DNA of 64,000 nucleotides from Aldehydirespirator sp965117015 (GTDB lineage: Bacteria; Actinomycetota; Acidimicrobiia; Acidimicrobiales; Aldehydirespiratoraceae), in assembly GCA_965117015.1 (NCBI GenBank), contig OZ220747.1:2232001-2296000 (forward strand), given 5' to 3'. The position numbers were made by a program, and so were the translations under genes. Below the pieces are notes generated by a model. That model ran no database searches. It was not told the origin of the DNA and was given only the letters and a program-made list of their open reading frames with translations. Numbering within the stretch: the first letter of the stretch is position 1; each line of letters begins with the position of its first letter. Shown here one piece after another: positions 14,941-24,344 of this stretch.

Positions 14941-16284
14941 ATGACCGACACCGAAGCAGCAGCCAGATTCCGGGACCAGTGCGCGGCGGCCGGGGTGCAC
15001 ACCGTGGAGGTGGCCGTTCCCGACACCCAGGGGCACCTCCGGGGCAAGCGGGTGCCCGTCGAGCGCTTCTTCGCCTCCGTGGCCACCGACGGGGTGGCCA
15101 TCGCCGACGCCATCTTCATCATGGACGCGCAGGACGACCTGACCGACAACCCGTTCATCAACATGGACACCGGCTATCTCGACTGCAAGCTGATACCCGA
15201 CCTGTCCACGGGGCGGACGTTCACCCACCAGCCCGGCTACGCCATCGTCTTCACCGACGTGTTCGACGAGCACGGCCGACCGCACGAGCTGTCCCCCCGG
15301 CGCGTGCTGGCCCAGCAGATCGAGCGCTGCCGCGGCCTCGGCTTCGAGCCCATTGCGGCCACCGAGCTCGAGTTCTACCTGTGCCATGAGGACTGGACGC
15401 GCGTCCAGGAGCACATCAAGTACTCCTCCCTCACCGACGCGGTCGCCCTCGAGGACTGCATCGCGGACATGCGGGCCGGGCTGCTCGGCGCGGGGCTCGA
15501 CGTGGAGTCCTCCAACGCCGAGTACGGGCCCGGGCTGATCGAGGTCAACATCTCCTACGCCGACGCCATGACCGCGGCCGACGCCACGGTGGTCTTCAAG
15601 AGCATCGTCAAGCAGGTGGCGGTGCGCCACGGGATGAGGGCCACCTTCATGCCCAAGCCGTGGGCCGACCTGTCGGGCTCGGGGATGCACGTCCACACCA
15701 GCCTCAACGTCGACGGGGCCAACGCCTTTGCCGACTCCGACGGCGCCCCCAACGAGCTGATGTCGAAGTGGCTCGGGGGCCTGCTGGAGCACGCCCGGAG
15801 CATGAGCCTGCTCGGAGCGCCCACCGACAACGGGGCCAAGCGGGTGCGGCCCTACACCTTCGCCCCGACCCACGTGCACTGGGGCGGCGACAACCGCACC
15901 GTGATGGCCCGCTGCATCACTGAGGCCGGCTCATCGGGCAACCGGGTGGAGTTCCGGGCTGCGGGCGCCGACGCCACCGCCCACCTGATGATCGCCGGGG
16001 TGCTCGCCGCGGGCTGCGACGGGCTCGAGCGGGGCCTGGGCATCCCGCCGATGAGCGAGGGCGACATGTACACCAATCCCGGCGACTGCGCCCCTCTGCC
16101 TGCGACCCTGGCCGACGCCATCGCGGCCTACCGCGGCTCCCCGATGGCTGACATGCTCGGCGCGGACTTCTCGACCAACTACCTGTGCACCGCCGAGCAC
16201 GAACTCGCCCTGGCCGCCGAGAACTCTCCCGACCCTGAAGTCGTCAACGACTGGGAGCGAGACCGCTTCCTGGCGCACTGCTAG
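14941..16284 (+). CDS. Glutamine-synthetase-family gamma-glutamyl-amine ligase (PuuA/IpuC-like)
   Basis: 447 residues of the type I glutamine synthetase fold. It has the beta-Grasp N-domain and catalytic blocks ATELEFYL, NAEYGPGLIEVNI, FMPKPWADLSGSGMHVHTSL and NRVEFRAAGADATAHLMIAGVLAAG. The central block reads SGSGMHVH, as in GlnA and its amine-ligase relatives. The adenylylation loop of true GlnA is not apparent. The neighbours (transaminase, ALDH, P450s) favour a ligase that joins glutamate to an amine for catabolism, as PuuA does for putrescine and IpuC for isopropylamine. True glutamine synthesis is less likely but not excluded. Confidence 0.85.
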   Translation: MTDTEAAARFRDQCAAAGVHTVEVAVPDTQGHLRGKRVPVERFFASVATDGVAIADAIFIMDAQDDLTDNPFINMDTGYLDCKLIPDLSTGRTFTHQPGYAIVFTDVFDEHGRPHELSPRRVLAQQIERCRGLGFEPIAATELEFYLCHEDWTRVQEHIKYSSLTDAVALEDCIADMRAGLLGAGLDVESSNAEYGPGLIEVNISYADAMTAADATVVFKSIVKQVAVRHGMRATFMPKPWADLSGSGMHVHTSLNVDGANAFADSDGAPNELMSKWLGGLLEHARSMSLLGAPTDNGAKRVRPYTFAPTHVHWGGDNRTVMARCITEAGSSGNRVEFRAAGADATAHLMIAGVLAAGCDGLERGLGIPPMSEGDMYTNPGDCAPLPATLADAIAAYRGSPMADMLGADFSTNYLCTAEHELALAAENSPDPEVVNDWERDRFLAHC

Positions 16285-16298
16285 CGCATCCTGCCGTC

Positions 16299-17561
16299 AT
16301 GAGCCCTTCAGCCGCATCCACATCGGCCCTGGCCCCCGAGATCGCTGATCCGCGGCTCTACCTCGACAGCATCCCCCACGAGCGGTTCGCCCAGATCCGA
16401 GCCATGCCGGGGCTGGCCTGGCATCCCTATGGCAACAACGGGTTCTGGGCGGTGACCCGCCACGCCGACGTCAGGGCGGTGTCCCGCAACCCGAAGGTGT
16501 TCTCGTCGGCCATCGGCCACACCAACCTGTGGGACCTGGAGGCCGACGCCCTGGAGGCTCGCCGCTCGCTGATCGACACCGACGCCCCCGACCACACCCG
16601 CCTGAGGCGCATGGTGGCGGGGGCGTTCACCCCCAAGAACATCCGCCGCTGGGAGGATGCGGTACGGGAGATCACCGTCGAGCTGCTCGACGAGTTCATA
16701 AGCCAGGGGGGCGGCGACTGGGTCGAGATGGTGGCCGCCCCGCTGCCCATCCGGGTGATCCTGTCCATGCTGGGCGTGCCCGTTGAGGACGCCAACTATC
16801 TCGTCGAGCTGTCGAACTACCTGGTGGAGGGCACCAGCGACTCCCAGTCGCTGCCGCCCGACGCCTTCGGCAACACCACCGAGCTGCGCTTGCTGCCTTT
16901 CAACAGCCCGGCCAGCCACGCCCTGTTCGAGTACGGCGACCAGATGCGGTCGGCGCGGAGGGCCGAGCCCTGCGACGATCTGGTCACCCACCTGGTCAAG
17001 GCTGAAGCCGAGGGCGGGCGCATCTCCCGCCACGAGTACCGCCACCTGTTCCACCTGCTGGTCTTCGCGGGGAACGAGACAACCCGCACAGCCATCAGCC
17101 ACGGCGCCATGGCCCTGGCCGCCAATGGTGACCAGTGGCAGCGGGTCCTGGACGATCCTGAACTGGTCGAGCCGGCCACCGAGGAGATCATCCGCTGGGC
17201 CACCCCGGTGCTGCACATGCGCAGAACGGCGGCCGCCGACTGCGAGCTGGCCGGCACGCAGATCGCGGCCGGCGACAAGGTGGTCATGTGGTACGCCTCG
17301 GCCAACCGCGACGAGGCCGCCTACGCCGATCCCTTCCGCTTCGACGTAGGCCGTGTCGACAACGAGCACTTCGCCTTTGGCGGCGGCGGGCCGCACCTCT
17401 GCCTGGGCGCGTTCCTGGCCCGGCTCGAAGTGTCGGTGCTGCTACAGGAGATGGCCGCGAGGCGGATGTTCCTGGAGCAGCGCGGCGAGCCCGTCCGGAT
17501 GGCGTCGAACTTCGTCCACGGCGTTCTGTCCGTGGACATGGCTCCCGGAGGTAGACCATGA
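16299..17561 (+). CDS. Cytochrome P450 (first of two paralogues)
   Basis: 420 residues, soluble bacterial type. The I-helix oxygen-binding motif is FAGNETTRTA, and the K-helix ExxR is in EEIIRWATPVLHMRR. The heme loop is FGGGGPHLCLG with Cys368. It shares long stretches with the second P450 at 20535, including YGNTTELRLLPFNSPA-like and GDKVVMWYASAN-like segments, so the two arose by duplication. A GabT-like gene overlaps its end by four bases, and a 3Fe-4S ferredoxin is two genes on. No ferredoxin reductase is encoded nearby. It most likely hydroxylates the amine substrate or an intermediate. Confidence 0.92.
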   Translation: MSPSAASTSALAPEIADPRLYLDSIPHERFAQIRAMPGLAWHPYGNNGFWAVTRHADVRAVSRNPKVFSSAIGHTNLWDLEADALEARRSLIDTDAPDHTRLRRMVAGAFTPKNIRRWEDAVREITVELLDEFISQGGGDWVEMVAAPLPIRVILSMLGVPVEDANYLVELSNYLVEGTSDSQSLPPDAFGNTTELRLLPFNSPASHALFEYGDQMRSARRAEPCDDLVTHLVKAEAEGGRISRHEYRHLFHLLVFAGNETTRTAISHGAMALAANGDQWQRVLDDPELVEPATEEIIRWATPVLHMRRTAAADCELAGTQIAAGDKVVMWYASANRDEAAYADPFRFDVGRVDNEHFAFGGGGPHLCLGAFLARLEVSVLLQEMAARRMFLEQRGEPVRMASNFVHGVLSVDMAPGGRP

Positions 17562-18844
17562 CTTCACTGCCCAACACCGAGCGCCTCGCGGCCGAGCGGG
17601 CCCGCTGGGTGGCCGCCGGGACCGCGGGCCGGCCCTTCTTCGTGGCCAGTGCCTCGGGGGCGCGCATCACCGACGTGGACGGCCGCGAGTTCATCGACTT
17701 CGTGTCGGGCATCGGCACCGTCAACCACGGCCACCGCAGCCCCGAGATCGTGGCCGCCATCCGCAACCAGCTCGACGCGTACCTGCACCAGTGCTTCTCG
17801 CTGTCGGCCTACGAGCCCTACGTCGAGGTGTGCCGGCTGCTGTGCGAGTGCCATCCCGGCGACTTCGCCAAGAAGGCCCTGCTGCTGAACTCGGGTGCCG
17901 AGGCAGTGGAGAACGCGGTGAAGATCGCCCGCTACCACACCGGCCGGCCGGGCATCGTGAGCCTGGACAACGGCTTCCACGGCCGCACGCTGCTGGCCAT
18001 GTCGCTGACGTCGAAGGTGCGGCCCTACAAGCTGGGCTTCGGCCCGTTCGCCCCCGAGGTGTACCGGGCGCCCGGCCCCTACCCGTACCGGGGGGTGAGT
18101 GCCGACGACGCCGTCGACGGGCTCAAGCGGCTGCTGAAGAACCAGACCGACCCGTCGAACGTGGCCGCCATCATCTTCGAGCCGGTGCAGGGTGAGGGCG
18201 GGTTCATCCCCATGCCCGAGGACTACCCCGGCAGGGTCGCGGAGATCGCGGCCGAGCACGGGATCCTGGTGATCGCCGACGAGGTCCAGTCGGGCATGGG
18301 CCGCACCGGGGTTCCCGCGGCCATCGCCCACTACGGCGTCGAGCCTGACCTGTGCACGTGGGGCAAGTCGATGGGGGGCGGGCTGCCCATCTCGGGCGTG
18401 ACCGGACGGGCCGAGATCATGGACTCGGTCCATGCCGGTGGCATCGGCGGCACCTACGGCGGCAACCCGCTGTCGTGCGCGGCCGCGGCCGTGGCCATCG
18501 GTCGAGTGTTCGACCCGGACTTCCAGCAGGCGGCCGAATCTCTGGGCCGCCGTCTGCGAAGCGGGCTCGACGAGATGGCCGGATCGGTGCCGGCCATCGG
18601 GGAGGTGCGGGGCCTGGGCGCCATGCTGGCCCTCGAGTTCGTCAGGGACCCGGCCACCCGCGAGCCGGCCCCCGAGACGGCCGCCGCCGTCATGGACGCC
18701 GCCTTCGAGCGGGGTCTGCTGCTCATGGGGGCCGGGGTCTACTCCAACTGCATCCGGGTGCTGGTGCCGCTGGTGGCCACCGACGGCGACGTCGACGAGG
18801 GACTGCGCATCCTGGCCGGGTCGCTGGCCGAGGCGGCATCGTGA
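17558..18844 (+). CDS. Class III aminotransferase, 4-aminobutyrate transaminase-like
   Basis: 428 residues. The PLP pocket residues are visible: LLNSGAEAVENAVKIAR, GFHGRT, Asp241 in IADEVQSGMGRTG, and the Schiff-base Lys270 in CTWGKSMGGGLP. The sequence is closest in feel to GabT/PuuE, which converts GABA to succinic semialdehyde. It overlaps the P450 by four bases (ATGA) and the ferredoxin by four bases (GTGA). With the ALDH at 19072 it could convert an omega-amino aldehyde or acid to a dicarboxylate. Substrate choice within the GabT/ArgD group remains inference. Confidence 0.9.
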   Translation: MTSLPNTERLAAERARWVAAGTAGRPFFVASASGARITDVDGREFIDFVSGIGTVNHGHRSPEIVAAIRNQLDAYLHQCFSLSAYEPYVEVCRLLCECHPGDFAKKALLLNSGAEAVENAVKIARYHTGRPGIVSLDNGFHGRTLLAMSLTSKVRPYKLGFGPFAPEVYRAPGPYPYRGVSADDAVDGLKRLLKNQTDPSNVAAIIFEPVQGEGGFIPMPEDYPGRVAEIAAEHGILVIADEVQSGMGRTGVPAAIAHYGVEPDLCTWGKSMGGGLPISGVTGRAEIMDSVHAGGIGGTYGGNPLSCAAAAVAIGRVFDPDFQQAAESLGRRLRSGLDEMAGSVPAIGEVRGLGAMLALEFVRDPATREPAPETAAAVMDAAFERGLLLMGAGVYSNCIRVLVPLVATDGDVDEGLRILAGSLAEAAS

Positions 18845-19062
18845 GCGAGGACCTCGTGAGGGTGGCCGTCGACGAGGAGCGGTGCATCGGCGGGGGCCAG
18901 TGCGAGATGCTCGAACCGGAGGTCTTCCTGCTCGACGACGAGACGGCCATCTCGTCGGTGATCGGATCGGGTGCACTGCCCCGCGACCGGGCCGAGGTGG
19001 TCGTGCACCGGTGCCCGGGCGCGGCCATCTCCATTGTCGAACCCCAGAGACTGAGCGAGTAG
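18841..19062 (+). CDS. [3Fe-4S] ferredoxin, P450 redox partner
   Basis: 73 residues from a GTG that overlaps the transaminase stop. The cluster ligands are Cys15 and Cys21 in CIGGGQC and Cys58 in HRCPG. The middle position of the usual ferredoxin motif is a Gly, as in the 3Fe-4S ferredoxins that feed actinobacterial P450s, and EPEVFLLDD is the typical following block. It lies between two P450 genes and surely serves one or both. AGGAGG after its stop is the ribosome site of the ALDH gene. Confidence 0.93.
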   Translation: MSEDLVRVAVDEERCIGGGQCEMLEPEVFLLDDETAISSVIGSGALPRDRAEVVVHRCPGAAISIVEPQRLSE

Positions 19063-19071
19063 GAGGCCAGA

Positions 19072-20535
19072 ATGCAGACCTACGACAACTGGATCGACGG
19101 GGGCTTCGCCTCGCCCGCCGCCGGCCGCCGTATGACCACCGCCAATCCCTACACCGGGGAGGTCTGGGCGGAGGTGGCCGACGATCCCGACGCCGTCGAC
19201 GCGGCGGTGGCCGCGGCCCGCCGGGCCTTCAGCGATGGGCCGTGGGCGCAGATGCCGGCGGCTGAGCGGACCCGGCTCATGCGTCGCCTGGGTGAGATCC
19301 TCACCCGTGACGCCGACGAGTTGGCCGCCATCGAGACACGCGACAACGGCAAGATCATCCGGGAGACCTCGGCGCAGGCCAAGAGCCTCCAGAGCTACTA
19401 CGACTTCTTCGCCGGCCTGACCGACAAGATCGCCGGGGAGCAGATCCCCAGCCCCACGCCCAACTTCCTCGTCTACACCGAGAAGGTTCCCGTCGGGGTG
19501 GTGGGCGCCATCATCCCGTGGAACTCGCCCCTGCTGCTGCTGACCTGGAAGCTGGCGCCGCTGCTGGCCGCAGGCTGCACCGCAGTGGTGAAGCCGTCCG
19601 AGCTCACCCCGGTCACCGCGCTGCTGCTGGCCGAGCGGGCCGCTGAGGCCGGCTTCCCGCCGGGGGTGATCAACGTGGTCACCGGAGGCCCGTCGGTGGG
19701 GGCCGCGCTGACCGCCCATCCCGGCATCGACAAGATCACCTTCACCGGCGGCGGCGACACCGCCCGCCACGTGGCTAGGGCAGCCGCCGACAACCTGGTG
19801 CCGACCGTGCTGGAGCTGGGCGGCAAGTCGCCCCAGATAATCTTCGACGACGCCGACCCTGAAGCCGCGACCAACGGCCTGCTGGCCGGGATCTTCGCGG
19901 CCAGCGGCCAGACCTGCATAGCCGGGTCGCGCGCCTACGTGCAGCGGGGCGTCGCCGACGAAATCGTGGCCAGGGTCACGGCCAGGGCCGGCGACCTGGT
20001 GCTGGGCGACCCGTCGGACTTCGCCACCGAGATGGGCCCGGCCGCGTCGGACGCGCAGCGCGACCGCATCCTGGCCATGATCGAGCAGGCCCGGGCCGAG
20101 GGAGCCACCATCGCAGCCGGAGGGGTGGTCGATCCCGTCCTGGGAGGCCGGTTCGTGCGGCCCACCGTGATCACGGGCGCCACCAACGACACCACCATCG
20201 TGCGCAAGGAGGTGTTCGGCCCGGTGCTGGCCATGATGACCTTCGACGACGAGGACGAGGCGGTCAAGCTGGCCAACGACACCGACTACGGGCTGGCCGC
20301 CGGCGTGTGGACGCTCGATGTGCGCCGGGCCCTGCGGATGTCGCGGGCGCTCCATGCCGGCACGGTCTGGGTCAACACCTACCGGACCGCCAGCTACACG
20401 GCGCCCTTCGGCGGGTTCAAGCAGTCCGGCTACGGCAAGGACAACGGCCGCGAGGCCCTCGACGGCTACCTGCTGACCAAGACGGTGTGGGTGGAGCTGA
20501 CCGGCGCCACCCGCGACCCCTTCGTGCTCGGCTGA
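19072..20535 (+). CDS. NAD(P)-dependent aldehyde dehydrogenase
   Basis: 487 residues. Catalytic Cys282 is in ASGQTCIAGSR and the general base Glu248 is in VLELGGKSP. The NAD-binding Lys is in VVKPSELTP, and FTGGGDTARHVA is the glycine-rich turn. The C-terminal FGGFKQSGYGKDNG is typical of betaine aldehyde / aminobutyraldehyde-type dehydrogenases. The last base of its stop is the first base of the next P450 start. In context it probably oxidises an amino aldehyde or semialdehyde. Confidence 0.92.
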   Translation: MQTYDNWIDGGFASPAAGRRMTTANPYTGEVWAEVADDPDAVDAAVAAARRAFSDGPWAQMPAAERTRLMRRLGEILTRDADELAAIETRDNGKIIRETSAQAKSLQSYYDFFAGLTDKIAGEQIPSPTPNFLVYTEKVPVGVVGAIIPWNSPLLLLTWKLAPLLAAGCTAVVKPSELTPVTALLLAERAAEAGFPPGVINVVTGGPSVGAALTAHPGIDKITFTGGGDTARHVARAAADNLVPTVLELGGKSPQIIFDDADPEAATNGLLAGIFAASGQTCIAGSRAYVQRGVADEIVARVTARAGDLVLGDPSDFATEMGPAASDAQRDRILAMIEQARAEGATIAAGGVVDPVLGGRFVRPTVITGATNDTTIVRKEVFGPVLAMMTFDDEDEAVKLANDTDYGLAAGVWTLDVRRALRMSRALHAGTVWVNTYRTASYTAPFGGFKQSGYGKDNGREALDGYLLTKTVWVELTGATRDPFVLG

Positions 20536-21878
20536 TGCAGCTCTCCGAGCGGGTTCTGGCGCCGGCTGACCTTCAGGATCCGGCCACCTTCTCCCAGGGC
20601 ATCCCGCATGCGGCCTTCGCCGAGATGCGGGCCCGCCCCCAGTTGAGCTGGACCCCGCCCGCCGGCGGCGACCGCACCGGCTTCTGGTCGGTCACCCGCC
20701 ATGGGCCGGTGTCGGAGGTCTCCCGCGACACCGACCTGTACTCCTCGGCTGTCGGCCACATCCAGATCTACGACATCGACTCCGACGCCCTGTCGGCCCG
20801 GGCGTCGATGATCGACCTCGACCCGCCGGTCCACACCCGCCTGCGGCGGCTGGTCAGCTCGGCGTTCACGCCCCGCCACGTGCAGTCGTACGAATCGGCG
20901 GTGCGATCCCGGATCGCGGCGCGCCTCGACGCGCTGGTGCAGGCCGGCGGCGGCAACTGGGTGGAGGCGGTGGCCGCGCCCATCCCCATCGGGGTGATCT
21001 GCGACATCATGGGCGTGCCCGAGTCGGACCACGACTACATGATCGAGTTGACCGACCATCTGGTGGCCGGCACTTCCAGCAAGCCGCTGGAGCCCACCGC
21101 CTACGGCAACACCACCGACCTGCGGCTGCTGCCGTTCAACAGCCCGGCCGCCCACGGCATCAACGAGTACGCCCGCGCCCTGGGCGAGCGGCGCCGGGCC
21201 GAGCCCGCCGACGACCTGGTAACCAAGCTCATCGAGGCCGAGGTCGACGGCGAGCGCCTCACCGACGCCGAGTTCACCAACTTCTTCCGGCTGATGGTCT
21301 TCGCCGGCAACGAGACCACCCGGGCGTCGATGGCCCACCTGGCCCTGCATCTGATGGACTTCGCCGACCAGTTCGAGCTGCTTCGCTCCGATCCGTCGCT
21401 GATGGATCAGGCCGCCGAGGAGGTGATCCGGTACTCGTCGCCGATCCTGTACTTCCGCCGCACCCTGACCCGCGACACCGTGCTCCAGGACACGCCGCTG
21501 CGCTCCGGTGACAAAGTGGTGATGTGGTACGCGGCGGCCAACTTCGACGATGAGGTGTTCGACCAGCCGATGCGCTTCGACGTCACCAGGCCGCTGCGAC
21601 CGCCCAACGTGGCGTTCGGCGGCGGGGGCGCCCACTTCTGCCTGGGGGCGCCGCTGGCCCGCCTGGAGGTGGCGATCCTCATCGAGGCGATCCTTCAGCG
21701 GGGCATCGAGCTGCGGCTGGCCGGCGATCCCGTCTACGTGGACTCGAACTTCGTGAACGGCATCGAGCACCTGGAGGTCGAGGTCAGAGGCCGAGCGAAT
21801 TGGAGCGCGAGTCCGGCCCATACGGGCGAGGCCGTGGCCCGAGCGGCCCGTGAGCGCAGCGAACACGAGCGGGAATGA
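20535..21878 (+). CDS. Cytochrome P450 (second paralogue) with repeat-derived C-terminal tail
   Basis: 447 residues from the ATG sharing one base with the ALDH stop. The I-helix is FAGNETTRAS, the ExxR is in EEVIRYSSPILYFRR, and the heme loop is FGGGGAHFCLG with Cys369. The body aligns with the P450 at 16299. It then has about 26 more residues (RANWSASPAHTGEAVARAARERSEHERE-like, Arg/Glu-rich) than its paralogue. The final 38 bases of the gene, including the TGA stop, are a copy of a dispersed repeat also found twice at 32.6 kb, so this tail was probably gained by repeat insertion. Confidence 0.92.
   Translation: MQLSERVLAPADLQDPATFSQGIPHAAFAEMRARPQLSWTPPAGGDRTGFWSVTRHGPVSEVSRDTDLYSSAVGHIQIYDIDSDALSARASMIDLDPPVHTRLRRLVSSAFTPRHVQSYESAVRSRIAARLDALVQAGGGNWVEAVAAPIPIGVICDIMGVPESDHDYMIELTDHLVAGTSSKPLEPTAYGNTTDLRLLPFNSPAAHGINEYARALGERRRAEPADDLVTKLIEAEVDGERLTDAEFTNFFRLMVFAGNETTRASMAHLALHLMDFADQFELLRSDPSLMDQAAEEVIRYSSPILYFRRTLTRDTVLQDTPLRSGDKVVMWYAAANFDDEVFDQPMRFDVTRPLRPPNVAFGGGGAHFCLGAPLARLEVAILIEAILQRGIELRLAGDPVYVDSNFVNGIEHLEVEVRGRANWSASPAHTGEAVARAARERSEHERE
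21841..21878. repeat. Dispersed 38-bp repeat, copy 1 (inside the P450 gene end)
   Basis: Begins GAGCGGCCCGTGAGCG and ends ACACGAGCGGGAATGA. It differs from the two copies at 32570 and 32617 at only three positions. It supplies the last 12 codons and stop of the P450. Confidence 0.8.
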
Positions 21879-21924
21879 CGGTGCCGCAACACGACAGGCT
21901 CGCTCCGTTCGCGAGCGCTCGCAC

Positions 21925-23136
21925 ATGAGCGCCGCGGACCTGCCTGACCCCGGTCCGGTCCAGGGCAAGCCGGCGAGCGTCAGGGCGTGGGAGCGGGCCT
22001 GGGAGCAGTACCTGCACTACCGGGGCGACCCGGTGGCCATGATGTCGGAGGCCGGCGCGGGCGACGAGACGTTCGTGCTGGGACCGGTGTTCGCCGCGGT
22101 CTACCGGATACTGGCGGGCACGCCCTGCGGTGCATCCGAGTTGGCGGCCGACGCGGGGCGGGCCCGGAGCAGAGCCGGCCGGTCGGCTGACCGCGAGCAA
22201 GGCCATGTGCGGGCGCTGGAACTGCTCTTGGCCGGCGAGTTCACCGCCGCGGCACGGGCCTGGGACGAGGTCGCCTCGGCTGAGCGAGACTTCGCGGCGG
22301 TGCGTTTCGCCCACGACGTCTACCTGCACGTCGGCGACGACCTGGGTCGCCTGAGTTCGAGCTCCCATGCGATGGAGGCGTGGCGGGGCGAGCCGGGTTG
22401 GGGGTTCGTGGCCGGCCAGCACGCCTTCGCTCTGGAAGAGGTCGGGCGCTACGACGAGGCCGAGGAGCTGGGCCGAACGGCCCTGGACCTCGACCCCGAC
22501 GACCTGTGGGCCCGGCATGCGCTCGCCCACGTGTACGAGTCCACCGACGACACGGCGGCCGCGCTCGAGCTGCTGGCGAGATCGGTCGAGGTGTGGGGTT
22601 CCCAGGAACTCCTCGCCACTCACATCTGGTGGCACCTGGCCCTGCGCCTGCTTGCCTCGGGCGACTCCGGCGGCGCGCTGGCCGTCTTCGACGAGCGCCA
22701 GCCCCACGCCTCCACCGCCTTCCAACTCTGCGACCAGACGTCGCTGCTGTGGCGTCTCGAGTTGGTGGGCTGCGATGTGGGCGATCGCTGGGATGGACTG
22801 GCCGACGGCTGGGACGAGGTGGCCGAGCGCCATACCTGCGGCTTCCTCGACTTGCACGCCGCCCTGGCGTTCAGCCGCCGGCCCGACCACCCGGGGGCGC
22901 GGCGCTGGTTCCGGGGCCTCGACGAGCGCGGGGCCGGCACCAGCGAGAACGACCGGACGTTCATGGACGTGGTGGCGCCGCTAGCCCACGCGTTCCGCGC
23001 CTACGCCGCGGGCGACACGGACCGCCTCGTCGGCGTCGTTGACGGGCTCGGCCGGTCGACGCGCTGGATCGGCGGCAGCATCGCCCAGCGCGACCTGATC
23101 ACCCTCACCCGCCAGACCGCGGGAGTGCGGGCATGA
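21925..23136 (+). CDS. Tetratricopeptide-repeat protein, TTC38-like
   Basis: 403 residues from ATG 21925; an earlier ATG at 21850 overlaps the P450 gene and repeat and was not used. Helical TPR pairs are visible, e.g. GHVRALELLLAGEFTAAARAWDEV, AFALEEVGRYDEAEELGRTALDLDPDDLWARHALAHVYE and DDTAAALELLARS. The arrangement resembles the TTC38 family, of unknown biochemical role. It overlaps the next acyl-CoA dehydrogenase by four bases and is thus co-translated with the catabolic genes. No signal peptide is present. Confidence 0.8.
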   Translation: MSAADLPDPGPVQGKPASVRAWERAWEQYLHYRGDPVAMMSEAGAGDETFVLGPVFAAVYRILAGTPCGASELAADAGRARSRAGRSADREQGHVRALELLLAGEFTAAARAWDEVASAERDFAAVRFAHDVYLHVGDDLGRLSSSSHAMEAWRGEPGWGFVAGQHAFALEEVGRYDEAEELGRTALDLDPDDLWARHALAHVYESTDDTAAALELLARSVEVWGSQELLATHIWWHLALRLLASGDSGGALAVFDERQPHASTAFQLCDQTSLLWRLELVGCDVGDRWDGLADGWDEVAERHTCGFLDLHAALAFSRRPDHPGARRWFRGLDERGAGTSENDRTFMDVVAPLAHAFRAYAAGDTDRLVGVVDGLGRSTRWIGGSIAQRDLITLTRQTAGVRA

Positions 23137-24344
23137 GCTGGGATCTGACGGACGAGCAGCGGACGCTCCAGGCCGAGGCCCGGGCCCTGGCCCGCGAGGT
23201 GATCGCGCCGCGGGCGGCCGAGGTGGACCGCAGCGAGCAGTATCCCTGGGACAATGTCGCCGCCCTCCAGCAGGCCGGCTTCACCGGCATGACCGTGCCC
23301 GCCGCTCTCGGCGGCCCGGGGCGGTCGCTGCTCGATGCCGTGCTGGTGGTGGAGGAGATGGCCAAGGTGTGCGGGGTCACCGGCCGCATCGCGGTGGAGT
23401 GCAACATGGGGGCGCTCTCCGCGGTCATGGACTACGGCACCGACGCCCAGCGGGCGAGGGTCGCGGAGCTGGTGCTGGCCGGGGACAAGCCGGCCATCTG
23501 CATCACCGAGCCCGGTGCCGGGAGCGCCGCCTCGGAGATGACCACCAGAGCCGACCGGCGCGGCGACGGCTATGTGCTCAACGGGGTCAAGCACTGGATA
23601 ACCGGCGGTGGCGTGTCGAGGACGCACCTGGTGTTCGCCCGGGTCTTCGATGAGCACGGCCACGAGGAGGGCGTCGGCGCGTTCCTGGCCTTCAGGGACG
23701 AGACGCCGGGGCTTGAGATCGGCGACCGGGAGCCGGCCATGGGCCTGCGGGGCATCCCCGAGACGGTGGTCAACTTCAACGACATGGAGGTCACCGCCGA
23801 CATGGCGGTGGAGCCGCCGTCGGGGCTGAGACGGGGCTTCGCCGACCTGATGAACGCCTACAACACCCAACGGGTGGGGGCCGGCACGGTGGCGCTCGGC
23901 CTGGCTTCGGGTGCCTACGAGCTCGCGCTGGAGTTCGTGAAGAAGCGCGAGCAGTTCGGGCGCCCGATCGCCGAGTTCCAGGGGCTGCAGTGGATGCTGG
24001 CCGACATGTCGGTGAAGCTGGAGGCGGCCCGCAGCCTCATCTACCGGGCGGCGGCCTCCCAGGGCGCCGGCGGCAGCCCGTTCCCGGATCCCACCCTGGC
24101 CGCCCAGGCCAAGATCTTCACGTCCGAGGCGGCCATCGCGGTGGTGAGCGATGCCCTGCAGGCCCACGGCGCGGCCGGCTACAGCCGCAACAACCCGCTG
24201 GAGCGTATGTACCGCGACGTGCGCATGTTCACCATCGGCGGGGGCACGGCCCAGATCCTGCGCACGGTGGTGGCGTCGCGGATCCTGGACATGAAACTGC
24301 CCCAGACCCGCGGCGCCTACCTGCCACCGGACCCGAAGCCGTGA
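23133..24344 (+). CDS. Acyl-CoA dehydrogenase (second)
   Basis: 403 residues. The blocks follow the short-chain acyl-CoA dehydrogenase pattern: ICITEPGAGSAASEMTT, VLNGVKHWITGGG, RVGAGTVALGLASGAYELALEFVKKREQFGRPIAEFQGLQWMLADM and the end block DALQAHGAAGYSRNNPLERMYRDVRMFTIGGGTAQI. The catalytic base of most family members would lie in the YRDVRMFTI region, where an Asp rather than Glu is seen. It overlaps neighbours on both sides by four bases. It is clearly distinct from the family member at 12721, so two different acyl-CoA steps are likely. Confidence 0.9.
   Translation: MSWDLTDEQRTLQAEARALAREVIAPRAAEVDRSEQYPWDNVAALQQAGFTGMTVPAALGGPGRSLLDAVLVVEEMAKVCGVTGRIAVECNMGALSAVMDYGTDAQRARVAELVLAGDKPAICITEPGAGSAASEMTTRADRRGDGYVLNGVKHWITGGGVSRTHLVFARVFDEHGHEEGVGAFLAFRDETPGLEIGDREPAMGLRGIPETVVNFNDMEVTADMAVEPPSGLRRGFADLMNAYNTQRVGAGTVALGLASGAYELALEFVKKREQFGRPIAEFQGLQWMLADMSVKLEAARSLIYRAAASQGAGGSPFPDPTLAAQAKIFTSEAAIAVVSDALQAHGAAGYSRNNPLERMYRDVRMFTIGGGTAQILRTVVASRILDMKLPQTRGAYLPPDPKP

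Noticed and set aside
14941..16284. Housekeeping glutamine synthetase GlnA
   Set aside because: Shorter than GlnA, without an evident adenylylation loop, and embedded in a catabolic run with P450s and a transaminase. A gamma-glutamyl-amine ligase is the better reading, though not proven.
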